A stretch of DNA of 64,000 nt from Nocardia stercoris (GTDB lineage Bacteria > Actinomycetota > Actinomycetes > Mycobacteriales > Mycobacteriaceae): NCBI RefSeq assembly GCF_003696265.1, contig NZ_RFFH01000001.1, positions 930,001 through 994,000 on the forward strand, read 5' to 3'. The position numbers were made by a program, and so were the translations under genes. Below the pieces are notes generated by a model, which saw nothing but the letters and a program-made list of their open reading frames with translations, was not told where the DNA came from and did not search any database. Positions 17,839-26,023 of this stretch are shown piece by piece (positions within the stretch are counted from its first letter, which is position 1; each line of letters begins with the position of its first letter).

Positions 17839-18786
17839 CTATTTGAGCCAGCGCATATCCAATCCGCGAGTCGCTTGTTGGGTGTTGCCCTCGGTCAGGA
17901 ATCTGTCGAACCTCTCCGCAAGAGCATCTTTTGCTGGATAGTGCTTCTTGCTGGCAGGAAGATGCAGATCGGTATTGTTCAGCCCCTTCAATGCATACTC
18001 GAGGATCGGCCCCTCGTTCTGTGAATCCATCAGCTCTGGGCCGATGTGTATCTTGAAATCTGGAGAGATGCCGACCAGGTTCCTGTCGAAAGCTGCGTGG
18101 TGAATATTGCACAGGCTCAGTCCATTGTTGATAGCGGCAGTGCTGTGGTCTTCGCTATCGGCGATAATGTGAGCAGCTTCCAGCAACTGTGGTCTCCCCA
18201 GCATGCATAACGCACATCTGTTCTGATAGGCCATCAAAACCTGGATGCGGAATTGTGGTTGGTGCAAGCGGCGCTTGGTGACCGATTGGGCATACCTTCG
18301 CTCGATCGGTGTCAGATGAGTCGGATCCGAAACTTCTCGCAGAGATTGGTCGAGGGCGATGACGATGCATCTAGCGTCGACGTTGTCGGCCACGGTGAAT
18401 ACCGGGAAGATGGGGACGTATCTGGCACCTGCGCCGACGTCGATCCAGCGCAGAAGGATGAATGGTAGCTGTGTGACATAGGATCGGCGCAACTTCACGT
18501 TGTCGCCGACATCGATCGGGCCTTTGCGATAGGCGTAAGAAAACAGCGAGTCGCCCACGGTGTCGTCCTCGTACTCGCTGCCGGGTTTCGACATTATCGA
18601 GAGAGTCGAGGAAGAATCCCGTGGGTTTCGGATCCCGCGGTTACGGTCGATCAAAGGAATCTTGGTGCCGTCGACCTCGAAGTTCTCCAGGTCCGTGCGG
18701 GTCAAGGATCCGCCGGACGAGGCTGTCAGTTGTCTGAGCTTGGTGAAAATTCTCTCGCGAAGCTCTGCCTCCGAATTCGGGTTCAC
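17839..18786 (-). CDS. HNH_2-type endonuclease, probable restriction enzyme
   Basis: About 315 residues. The N-terminal part (EAELRERIFTKLRQLTASSG, LTRTDLENFEVDGTKIPLID, SMVFxYAYRKG-like strands) resembles the N-domain of actinobacterial HNH restriction enzymes. The C-terminal HNH runs CALCMLGRPQLLEAAHIIAD, then NNGLSLCNIHHAAFDRNLVG, with Cys pairs and AAH / HHAAFD catalytic residues. Members of this group include modification-dependent restriction enzymes. The start is uncertain: GTG 18786 matches where homologues begin, while ATG 18933 would add 49 unrelated residues. Base composition is visibly lower in GC than the neighbours, a sign of recent transfer. No partner methylase nearby. Confidence 0.78.
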   Translation of the reverse strand: MNPNSEAELRERIFTKLRQLTASSGGSLTRTDLENFEVDGTKIPLIDRNRGIRNPRDSSSTLSIMSKPGSEYEDDTVGDSLFSYAYRKGPIDVGDNVKLRRSYVTQLPFILLRWIDVGAGARYVPIFPVFTVADNVDARCIVIALDQSLREVSDPTHLTPIERRYAQSVTKRRLHQPQFRIQVLMAYQNRCALCMLGRPQLLEAAHIIADSEDHSTAAINNGLSLCNIHHAAFDRNLVGISPDFKIHIGPELMDSQNEGPILEYALKGLNNTDLHLPASKKHYPAKDALAERFDRFLTEGNTQQATRGLDMRWLK

Positions 18787-19028
18787 CCTGGGATTGTTGC
18801 ATGTCAAGGCTGGTCTTGCAGAGGCAGGCCCCGAGGCGTCAGTGTGGCCTCCGGCCACCGAGTCGAGCGGCTCGGCATGCGCGGTCCGGCGGAAAGTCCG
18901 CCAGTTTGGAGTGTATCCATCCGAATCGCTCATATCGGCTATCTGATGACCCGTGAATTCCCTCGAGTAGCTGACGCTCTTGCGGATGTTCCCTGTCGTT
19001 CGGTCGTGCCGGTGTAGCCACGCCGCTG

Positions 19029-19877
19029 TCACTCGAGCCAGGACCCTCGCCGTTCGTCGCGGTAGCGTTCCTCGTCTTCGAGCCAGTCCGACGGGCCGAC
19101 CACCCGTTGACGCAGGCGGCGGCGCGCGGCTGAGGCGATGCCGACCGAGCGTTGGGTCGCGGTGTGTTCCGAACTGCCGGTACGGGTTTCCGCGCGTACT
19201 CGCACGGCCGGATCGGTCGGCGTCGTAGTCGCACGGTCAGCCGCTTCCGGATGGGATTCGATCTCGGATGCGTGCTCGTCGGGGACTTCGACCATGGCCT
19301 CGAGTGCCGCGCTGAGCAACTCGGGGGCGGCGGCTGCCTTGGTCAGTCGCGCATCGAAGTCACCGCGCAGAGCGCGGGTGGCGGTCGTAAGGATCGATCG
19401 GGCGAGTTGTTCGGGGGTGTTGCGACTGAACGCGCTACGCGCGATCTGCACGGTCTCCAGTACGCCCATGGCATCGACGGTCACTCGAACTGTCCCGTCT
19501 GCGGATTTCGCTGCGGTGGTGGGGCGAGTGGTGGCGGGTGTGGTCGGCGCTTCGGTGGGCGGGCTGCCAGCCAGCTCGCGGACCAGATCGCGTGTGGAAC
19601 CGGTGCTCCGGGCCAGGTCGGCGAGGACCTGGCGGGCTGCGGCTCGGGCGGCGGTGGCGATGGAACGGCTGAGCTCGTCCGCTGAAATCGTACGAAAACT
19701 GTTGGGGGACAGCACCAGTGCTGTGGGGGTGCCGGCGGCATTCACAGTGACTTCGACGACGCCGTCGGGCGAGCGGACGGTGGCGGTCAGGGTGGCGATG
19801 CGGGCGCCGGCTGCTGCTGCCTCGGATTCCTTGTGGTCGAGGTCCGCGAGCAGGCTGCCGAAGTCGATCTCCATCAT
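19029..19877 (-). CDS. YbaB/EbfC-like protein with two copies of the domain and a conserved acidic tail
   Basis: 282 residues. Two YbaB-like units are visible: residues about 1-95 (IATLTATVRSPDGVVEVTVN, ALVLSPNSFRTISADELSRS) and about 120-195 (SADGTVRVTVDAMGVLETVQ, RNTPEQLARSILTTATRALR). A disordered linker leads to the C-terminal tail VVGPSDWLEDEERYRDERRG, then SWLE. YbaB/EbfC proteins bind DNA as dimers; in mycolata they often stand beside WXG100 genes, as here. It is divergent from the ESX-type gene at 20026, with about 150 bp between them. The tail recurs in the ORF at 21548. Confidence 0.82.
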   Translation of the reverse strand: MMEIDFGSLLADLDHKESEAAAAGARIATLTATVRSPDGVVEVTVNAAGTPTALVLSPNSFRTISADELSRSIATAARAAARQVLADLARSTGSTRDLVRELAGSPPTEAPTTPATTRPTTAAKSADGTVRVTVDAMGVLETVQIARSAFSRNTPEQLARSILTTATRALRGDFDARLTKAAAAPELLSAALEAMVEVPDEHASEIESHPEAADRATTTPTDPAVRVRAETRTGSSEHTATQRSVGIASAARRRLRQRVVGPSDWLEDEERYRDERRGSWLE

Positions 19878-20025
19878 GGTGCGGACCCCCTCGCATGCCG
19901 TCCCGAATGTTGGTGTTTGCCGGGATTGTAGGGAACCGATCGAGGTGGGTGTGCGTCCAATCGATATCGGGCCGGGATTCGGAACCGGCTGGACTGGCGT
20001 TTATGTTCGACCGCAAGGGGGGATC

Positions 20026-21414
20026 ATGGCTGCGTCCGACACGCTCAAAGTGCCGCCTACCGAGGACTTCACGGCCTTCAACGGGCTGGTGGCCAAGCAG
20101 GGGGATCATCTCGGGGGCATGATCGCGTGGGCCGGTAAGCAGTGCGTCGACGGTGACGGGCTCGACGGGTTGCTCAGCGAGCTGAAGCCGTATCTGCCGC
20201 AGATCGCGCAGCCGGTTGGTGCTGCGCTGCAGCAGAGTCAGCGCGGGATGGGGTTGATCACCGGGAAGGTGAGCGCTGTCGACCGGCAGTTACGTGATCA
20301 CGATGCGGAGCACGCGGCGGCGTTGAACGGGCTGTTCCCGGATCGGCTCAGCGGGGTGGGGGATCTGTCGATGATGGGGACGCCGACGGGAGCGGCCGCC
20401 GACTTCGGGGATCGGGATGTGCAGCTGAAGGAGCCGGTGGAACCGGGGGCGGTGGGGTCGTCGCTGCTGGTCGGCAGGACACTCGGCAAGATCATGGACC
20501 CGGCGGCTCCGCCGCCGAAAGAAGCGCCGAAGCTCGAGGGGAGCTCGTTCAAGAAGGCCAGGGACTATCTGGCCGGCAAGTTCTACGCCCAGCTCGAGCC
20601 CGGCAATCCGACGACGCCCGAAGGCGCTTATCACAAGTGGGTGAGCGGTGCCGGCAGCGACATCTTCATCGCCGACAAGGCATTTCAGCTGGTCACCGGC
20701 CACAGCTTCGTCGACATGACCCTGAAACCGCTTGTCGGGGACTGGGATCGGCTGATGTACCTCAGCGACGCTTACGACACACTCGGGGACGCCTGCTACA
20801 CGGTCGCCGGGAACCTGCGCAAGGGCTCCTGGAAGATCGGGCAGGAGTGGGCGGGTGCCACAGCCACGGCGTTCGACTCCTATATGTTCCGGTGGGCCAA
20901 CGGGATCGGTGGGGTCGGGGACTGCTGCAAGCAGATCGCCGAACGCTTCGAGGAGGCGTACGAGGCGATCATGACGCTGATCCAGACGCTGCTCACCTAC
21001 GTGAGCAAGCTGATCGACAAGGAGATCAAGAAGCTGGCCCTGGACGCGGCGGAGACAGTGGCCGGTGACGCGGCGATCGAGGTCGTGGGGCTCGGGCCGG
21101 AGGACCCGGTTGCCGACGGGGTCGCCGCAGTGTGGACCGCGGCCCGGATGGCGAAGATCTACCAGGACGTGCGGATGGTGGTCAACGGTCTGGAACAGGT
21201 GCAGTCCATCTATGCCGACATCCAGAAGTACTCGGCCGAGATACCCAAGATCGAATCCGAGTTGAAGCAGTTGTGGAATCCGGCACCGTGGGGCGACGGA
21301 TCGACGACCGGGCTCATAGAGGACGTCGAGTGGCGGGGGTATTACTTCGAATCCGCGGATGGGTGGTCGTCGAAGGACGGCGCCGCTCGGGTCGCGTTGC
21401 TGCCGAAGGCCTGA
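20026..21414 (+). CDS. ESX-associated (WXG100-superfamily) protein
   Basis: 462 residues. Long helices dominate: an N-terminal coiled region (VAKQGDHLGGMIAWAGKQCV, ALQQSQRGMGLITGKVSAVD), a central unit with the WXG-like turn EWAGATATAFDSYMFRWANG (about 280-300), and further helices (AERFEEAYEAIMTLIQTLLT). This layout fits large type VII secretion-linked proteins of Nocardia that sit next to a YbaB-like gene. Start ATG 20026 follows AAGGGGGG. No catalytic domain seen. Export and function are inferred from neighbours and fold only. Confidence 0.68.
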   Translation: MAASDTLKVPPTEDFTAFNGLVAKQGDHLGGMIAWAGKQCVDGDGLDGLLSELKPYLPQIAQPVGAALQQSQRGMGLITGKVSAVDRQLRDHDAEHAAALNGLFPDRLSGVGDLSMMGTPTGAAADFGDRDVQLKEPVEPGAVGSSLLVGRTLGKIMDPAAPPPKEAPKLEGSSFKKARDYLAGKFYAQLEPGNPTTPEGAYHKWVSGAGSDIFIADKAFQLVTGHSFVDMTLKPLVGDWDRLMYLSDAYDTLGDACYTVAGNLRKGSWKIGQEWAGATATAFDSYMFRWANGIGGVGDCCKQIAERFEEAYEAIMTLIQTLLTYVSKLIDKEIKKLALDAAETVAGDAAIEVVGLGPEDPVADGVAAVWTAARMAKIYQDVRMVVNGLEQVQSIYADIQKYSAEIPKIESELKQLWNPAPWGDGSTTGLIEDVEWRGYYFESADGWSSKDGAARVALLPKA

Positions 21415-21547
21415 GCGTGACGAGCGATCATGAGCGCGCCGAAATTGCGCGGCCACAACGAAATTCACCATCGAGTGTGGTGGGAGCGAACGCTGGTCAT
21501 AGGCATTGTTGCGATGTAGTTCGGCCGGTGGCTGAGCGGGCGGCATG

Positions 21548-21784
21548 TCATTCCAGCCAGGATCGTCGCTGCTGGTCGCGGTAACGCTCCTCGTCCTCGA
21601 GCCAGTCCGATGGGCCGATTACGTAGGCATGCCGCCGCTTTCGCCGTGCGACGGCGAAGTCCACCGCCGGTCCGGACACGATGCGGCGTGGGCCGGGACT
21701 GTCGGCACGCGCGGGGACAAGCCCTGGGGTGGATCGATCGCTCGAGCTTGCCGCTCGGCTGGTGGCGGCCGGATCGATGGTCAT
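21548..21784 (-). CDS. Short protein carrying the YbaB-neighbour tail motif
   Basis: 78 residues, MTIDPAATSRAASSSDRSTP to RRKRRHAYVIGPSDWLEDEE and RYRDQQRRSWLE. Its last 24 residues nearly equal those of the YbaB-like protein at 19029, and the DNA is also closely similar, so this is a duplication of that 3' end. The rest is disordered and basic with no YbaB domain. It could be a remnant of a lost paralogue or a short functional peptide in which the tail is the working part. Start ATG 21784 is the plausible one. Confidence 0.55.
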   Translation of the reverse strand: MTIDPAATSRAASSSDRSTPGLVPARADSPGPRRIVSGPAVDFAVARRKRRHAYVIGPSDWLEDEERYRDQQRRSWLE

Positions 21785-21970
21785 TGCAGGGCTACTCCTC
21801 GGACCGGGCCGGTTCGCTCGGTGGCGAGATGGGATGACCTGTCGCGCCGATGATCGCACGCACCTCCGAGCAATCGATACCGGCCCGACCAGCTGCCGAC
21901 CGTCCGACCCACGACCACACTCCGCTACACGCTGCCGATTTCTGTCACACCCGCTCGGTACCCTCGCCGC

Positions 21971-22513
21971 ATGACCGTGCTGCAGTACCAGTGCACCATG
22001 TCCCTGGACGGCTTCATTGCGGGCGTGGGTGGCGATATGTCCTGGCTGACACCATTTTTCGGCCCCGATCCGGCGGTCGACGAGGTGATGCGAGATACCG
22101 GCGCGCTGCTCGTCGGCCGGCGCACGTTCGGCGGGGACGACCCGTTGGTGGGAAATGCGGGCGAGGCCGAGCCGTACGGGGGTGGCTGGTCCGGCCAGCA
22201 GGTGGTGCTGACGCATCGGCCGCCCGCGGCGGATGTGCCGGGGGTGAGTTTCGCGGGGGACTTACAGAGTGCGGTAGCGGCGGCCGTGGCGGCGGCGGGG
22301 GACAAGACGGTGGGTGTGCTCGGCGCCCAGGTGGCGGCCCAGTGCTTGGCCGCGGGGATACTCGACGAGATCCTGGTGTTCGTCGCGCCGGTGCTCCTGG
22401 GGGACGGTGTGCGGCTGTTCGAACACGACGGGGGGACGAATATCGCGTTGGAGCTGGTGGAACGCGGCCGCACCGCGGCTGTGCCGCATCTTCGGTATCG
22501 GGTTCTGCGCTGA
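21971..22513 (+). CDS. RibD C-terminal / dihydrofolate-reductase-like protein
   Basis: 180 residues. QYQCTMSLDGFIAGVGGDMS and ALLVGRRTFGG are the N-terminal strand and NADPH-binding region of the RibD_C fold, and VGVLGAQVAAQCLAAGILDE with LVFVAPVLLGDG finishes it. The family reduces small molecules with NADPH; this stand-alone form (YyaP/YwjB-like) has no known substrate. Monocistronic. Start ATG 21971 gives MTVLQYQCTMSLDG. Confidence 0.88.
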   Translation: MTVLQYQCTMSLDGFIAGVGGDMSWLTPFFGPDPAVDEVMRDTGALLVGRRTFGGDDPLVGNAGEAEPYGGGWSGQQVVLTHRPPAADVPGVSFAGDLQSAVAAAVAAAGDKTVGVLGAQVAAQCLAAGILDEILVFVAPVLLGDGVRLFEHDGGTNIALELVERGRTAAVPHLRYRVLR

Positions 22514-22577
22514 GCGACGGTGGTGCACTTCGCGATCGGGTGCACCACTCCGAGAGCCGGCGAGTTGTTTCACTAAC

Positions 22578-23213
22578 TCACTCGTCCGCGGTCACCGGAT
22601 GGATCTGCAGGTTGCACAGGTACACACCGGTAGAGAACGACTCGGTGGCGGTCGAGTCCGGCGGCGTGACCTGCGTGGATTTGGCGGTGCCGCAGCTCTC
22701 GCCGCTGCCGTTCCGGGCGGCGGTGCCCTCGAACAGGGCGTGCGCGGGATGGCCCGGGCGCACCACCACGGTCGGGAGCGTGTCGTCGCCCTGGGGCAGG
22801 CCACCCAGGTAGCCGCGCAGGGTGCGTTCGGCGTGGTGGACCGTGCCGGTGGTGTCGACGATGTCGACGCCGGGGTATCCGGTGAGGGTGCATGCGATGT
22901 TGTCGGGCGCGGGGAGGCTGAAGATGATCTCGGCGCCGGTGTGACCGGCGCCCGAGCCCGCACTCTGGACGAAGACGCCGACTTTGCCGGAACCACAAGG
23001 AGATACGGGATTACCGGCCGGTACCGAGGTGCCGGTGGCCGGGTGCGGTGCCGCGCTGCCCGGGACGCTGCTCGGCGCCGGGAGACCGCCGCTGGGTGTG
23101 ACGACCGTGACCGGGGTGCCCGGTGTCGCCGAGTCGTCGGGGGTGCACGCCGCGGCACCGGCCAGGGCCGCGACGGCGACCAGTACGGCCGGGACGAATC
23201 GACGGTTCAGCAT
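22578..23213 (-). CDS. DUF4232 lipoprotein
   Basis: 211 residues. The signal MLNRRFVPAVLVAVAALAGA ends in the lipobox AAAC. A Pro/Ser/Thr-rich linker (about 24-70) leads to a DUF4232 domain (VGVFVQSAGSGAGHTGAEII, LTGYPGVDIVDTTG, TVVVRPGHPAHALFEGTAA) with cysteines that probably form disulfides (CGSG, IACTLTG, SCGTA, YLCNLQ). DUF4232 occurs in many secreted actinobacterial proteins of unknown role. ATG 23213 follows GGAGGA at nine bases; a GTG three codons earlier lies too close to it. Confidence 0.85.
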   Translation of the reverse strand: MLNRRFVPAVLVAVAALAGAAACTPDDSATPGTPVTVVTPSGGLPAPSSVPGSAAPHPATGTSVPAGNPVSPCGSGKVGVFVQSAGSGAGHTGAEIIFSLPAPDNIACTLTGYPGVDIVDTTGTVHHAERTLRGYLGGLPQGDDTLPTVVVRPGHPAHALFEGTAARNGSGESCGTAKSTQVTPPDSTATESFSTGVYLCNLQIHPVTADE

Positions 23214-23283
23214 GGGATCCACTCCTCCTGTGGGGCATTGTTTCCCAGCAATCGCCGGTATCGGCGCAGGTCGTTAACGGCGG

Positions 23284-24030
23284 TCAGCCCAGGAATCCGG
23301 GACCGATCGTGTCGATGCGATCGGTGCAGACGAGATCCACACCCCACGACGCGAGTTCGCGGGCTCGCGCCGGATCGTTGACGGTATAGGCCAGGATTCG
23401 CAGGCCGGCGGCGCGGATGGTTGCCACCAGCGCCTCGTCCAACTCGCTGTGGTCGGCGTGCAGCGAAACACAGCCCAGGGCAGCGGTTTCGGTCTTCCAG
23501 TCGGCGGGGATCCGCTCGTACAACATGCCACGTGGCTGATCCGGCACGGCCTCGGCGGCGGCAGCCAGCGCCGTCGCCGAGAACGACGACAGCAGCGGCG
23601 GAACCGCGGCGCCGGACCACAGGTCGGCGGCGGCGAGCGCCACCGCGCGGCCGGTTGCCGCGTCGGTGCCCGGATTCGGTTTGATCTCCACGTTCGCGAG
23701 CAGGCCCAGTTCCCGGCAGCGCGCCGCCGCCCGGGCGAACGACGGCATCCGCACCCCGGCGAATTCGGGCGCGAACCAGGAGCCGGCGTCCAGTTCGGAC
23801 AGCTCGGCGAAGGTGAACTCGGCCGACTCGCCGGTGCCGTCGGAGGTGCGGTTCACAGTGTCGTCGTGCAGCAGGTAGGCGACGTCGTCCGCGGACAGTT
23901 TCACGTCGAATTCGACCATCGTATGTCCGTGGCGGGCACCGGTTTCCAGCGCCGCGAGCGTGTTCTCGGGGGCCAGGGCGCCACCGCCGCGGTGGGCGAG
24001 CACGCGCGGATACGGCCAGGTCGTCGGCAT
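23284..24030 (-). CDS. Glycerophosphodiester phosphodiesterase
   Basis: 248 residues, cytosolic (no signal peptide). The GDPD motifs are clear: AHRGGGALAPENTLAALETG (catalytic His and the HR/PENT box), VEFDVKLSADDVAYLLHDDT (the ExD metal pair and second catalytic His), VEIKPNPG and LAYTVNDPARARELASWGVD at the end of the TIM barrel. It hydrolyses glycerophosphodiesters to glycerol 3-phosphate plus alcohol. Substrate is not evident, but glycerophosphoinositol would fit the inositol cluster downstream. Between the DUF4232 gene and the DUF2332 gene on the same strand. Confidence 0.92.
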   Translation of the reverse strand: MPTTWPYPRVLAHRGGGALAPENTLAALETGARHGHTMVEFDVKLSADDVAYLLHDDTVNRTSDGTGESAEFTFAELSELDAGSWFAPEFAGVRMPSFARAAARCRELGLLANVEIKPNPGTDAATGRAVALAAADLWSGAAVPPLLSSFSATALAAAAEAVPDQPRGMLYERIPADWKTETAALGCVSLHADHSELDEALVATIRAAGLRILAYTVNDPARARELASWGVDLVCTDRIDTIGPGFLG

Positions 24031-24083
24031 CGGGACTCCGTTCGGGTCGGCGGTCGCCGAGAATTGTTCCCTACCGCGACCGG

Positions 24084-25121
24084 TCACACGAAGGTGGGCA
24101 CGCCGTGCGGCAACGCCCGAGCCAGTTCGGTCGGCGGTCCGTCGCCGTGCCGCACGGTCAGGACGAACCGGTAGTCGCCGGCCGGTTCGAAGGCGATGTG
24201 GGCGAACGCCGCGTCGGCGCTGGACGCGGCGGCCAGCCGGTCCAGTTCCGCGACGACCACCGCCCACTCCGGCTCCGGAACGTACTGGCGCATCACCGAA
24301 TGCCAGACCACGGTGAGGGTTCCGGGCACCAGTCGCAGGCCGGACAGGAATTCGCCGGCGCCGGTGCGGGTGATCTCGGCCGGGACCTGCGGCGCCAGGT
24401 CCAGTGCGCCGTCGAGCCGGGCGCGCCGGTCGTGGTGTTCGGGCCAGACGTAGGCGCGCAGGGCCAGGGCGGCGGCCGGATCGAGCGGGTCCAGCGGGTC
24501 GGGATCGCAGCCGTGGCGCTCGACCACCTCGACCTGTGGGAACTTCGCGGCCGCGCCGATCAGCCAGGCGGGCAACGGCTTTCGCCAGGCGTCGGTGATC
24601 CGCACCGGCGAATCGACCGGCCCCCAGGCGATTCCGTCGCCCTCCCAGCGGAAGTGGTCGGCGCGCAGGTTGAGTCCCGCGCTGCTGCCGAGCTCGAACA
24701 GGCGTACCGGCAGCGGGGCCCACGCCACGGCCGACAGCAGACCCGACAGCAGCGGCACCGAACGGCCGACGTCGTTGGTCTGCGGCGGGCGGGTCAGCCA
24801 GTCGCGGACGTGGTCGGCGTGCTCGATCAGTGTGGTCCGGAAGATCGGCCACGCCGGGGCGGGATCGACTCGATCGGAGCCGTAGAACGGCGCGAGTTCC
24901 GGTGCGGCGCCGGACAATACGAGCGCGTGCACCGCGCCCAGCAGACGCAACGGAATCGCGTCGGCGTGCGTCGCGTCCGCGTGGTCGGCCATGATCGCGG
25001 TCAGCGGTGGATCGCCGGCCCGCAGCGCCGCGGCGACGGCGGCACCCAACTCCCCGTACAGCGGGGAACCCATGTGCCGGCAGGCCCGGGCCTGGAAATC
25101 GAACTCACCGTCGAGCGCCAT
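24084..25121 (-). CDS. DUF2332 family protein
   Basis: 345 residues. DUF2332 signature: FDFQARACRHMGSPLYGELG at the start and VRLFELGSSAGLNLRADHF in the middle, which resembles a class I methyltransferase motif I (ELGxSxG), followed by VTVVWHSVMRQYVP-like sequence. Function unknown; some propose a methyltransferase-like fold. Start ATG 25121 (MALDGEFDFQARAC); a GTG at 25130 with AGGAG four bases away is a possible alternative. Same strand as GDPD, 53 bp upstream of it. Confidence 0.85.
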   Translation of the reverse strand: MALDGEFDFQARACRHMGSPLYGELGAAVAAALRAGDPPLTAIMADHADATHADAIPLRLLGAVHALVLSGAAPELAPFYGSDRVDPAPAWPIFRTTLIEHADHVRDWLTRPPQTNDVGRSVPLLSGLLSAVAWAPLPVRLFELGSSAGLNLRADHFRWEGDGIAWGPVDSPVRITDAWRKPLPAWLIGAAAKFPQVEVVERHGCDPDPLDPLDPAAALALRAYVWPEHHDRRARLDGALDLAPQVPAEITRTGAGEFLSGLRLVPGTLTVVWHSVMRQYVPEPEWAVVVAELDRLAAASSADAAFAHIAFEPAGDYRFVLTVRHGDGPPTELARALPHGVPTFV

Positions 25122-25187
25122 GGTGACCACTGTGCTCCTGGCCGCGGGTGGGAGCAATGTCACCTGCGTCGCACCCGGATCTGTTTG

Positions 25188-25997
25188 TCAGGACAGCAGT
25201 TTCGCCTGCAGGGCCGCGATGTCGGCGTCGGTGAGGCCCAGCCCGTCGTGCACGTAGGCGTCGAAACTGCCGTAGCTGCGGTCGACCTGGTCGAACGCCG
25301 CGTCCAGCGCGGGCGCCACCACACCGTTGATGGTGTCGCCGCCGGCGGCACCGCGGTAGTAGTTGGACAGCAGGAAGTCGTAGTAGACGGTCTCCCGGTC
25401 GACGCCCAGCAGAGTCAGCAGTACTGCCGAGGTCCAGCCGGTGCGGTCCTTGCCCGCCGAGCAGTGGTACAGCACGGCGCCGTCGGTGTTGTAGGCGATG
25501 TCGCGCAGCACGTCCGCGAAGCCGGCGTTCGCGCCGGGCGCGGTGATGAACGCGCGGTACAGGTCGGGGCCGGCGAGCATGCTGGTCGCCATCACCTGCG
25601 GCGGCGCCTGGCCGATGATGTCGTCGTAGTGCTCGACCGCGCCCGCGGGCAGCTTGTCGACGCCCATCAGGACCTGCTCGTATCCGGTCCGCAGGTCGTG
25701 CACCGACACCACGCCGTCGGCGGCCAGGGCCGCCAGGTCCGCGTCGGTGGCCTTGCCGAGCTCACCGGTGCGGTAGACCAGGCCGGTGCGGACGGTCCGG
25801 CCGTCGACCGTGCGGTAACCGCCGGCGTCGCGCGCGTTCACCACGGTGGCGAGATTCAGCGACCGGGTCGCGGTGTCGAGTGCGACAGCACCGGTCGGGG
25901 CCGGTGGGTCCGCCGCGAAGGCGGGGGTGGGGGACTGACCGAGCGACAGCGCCGCGGCCACGATCATCGACGCACCGAGTACCCGCGGCTGCAGCAT
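25188..25997 (-). CDS. Secreted tyrosine/lipid phosphatase, MptpB-like
   Basis: 269 residues. A Sec signal (MLQPRVLGASMIVAAALSLG, cleaved after PAFA) precedes a Y_phosphatase3 domain. The P-loop HCSAGKDRTG (about residues 183-192) has the CX5R core with Lys-Asp inside, the arrangement of M. tuberculosis PtpB, a secreted phosphatase that acts on phosphoinositides as well as phosphoproteins. NARDAGGYRTVDGRTVRTGL is the conserved N-terminal part. It is the second gene after the iolG-like dehydrogenase (26 bp gap, same strand), linking it to inositol use. Lipid specificity is inferred. Confidence 0.87.
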   Translation of the reverse strand: MLQPRVLGASMIVAAALSLGQSPTPAFAADPPAPTGAVALDTATRSLNLATVVNARDAGGYRTVDGRTVRTGLVYRTGELGKATDADLAALAADGVVSVHDLRTGYEQVLMGVDKLPAGAVEHYDDIIGQAPPQVMATSMLAGPDLYRAFITAPGANAGFADVLRDIAYNTDGAVLYHCSAGKDRTGWTSAVLLTLLGVDRETVYYDFLLSNYYRGAAGGDTINGVVAPALDAAFDQVDRSYGSFDAYVHDGLGLTDADIAALQAKLLS

Positions 25998-26023
25998 GTG
26001 ACTGTCCTTTCGTCCGATTTCAG

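Noticed and set aside
19029..21784. ESX secretion signal YxxxD/E in the shared tail
   Set aside because: The tail has Tyr-Arg-Asp but the residue four places after Tyr is Arg or Gln, so the known signal is not met.
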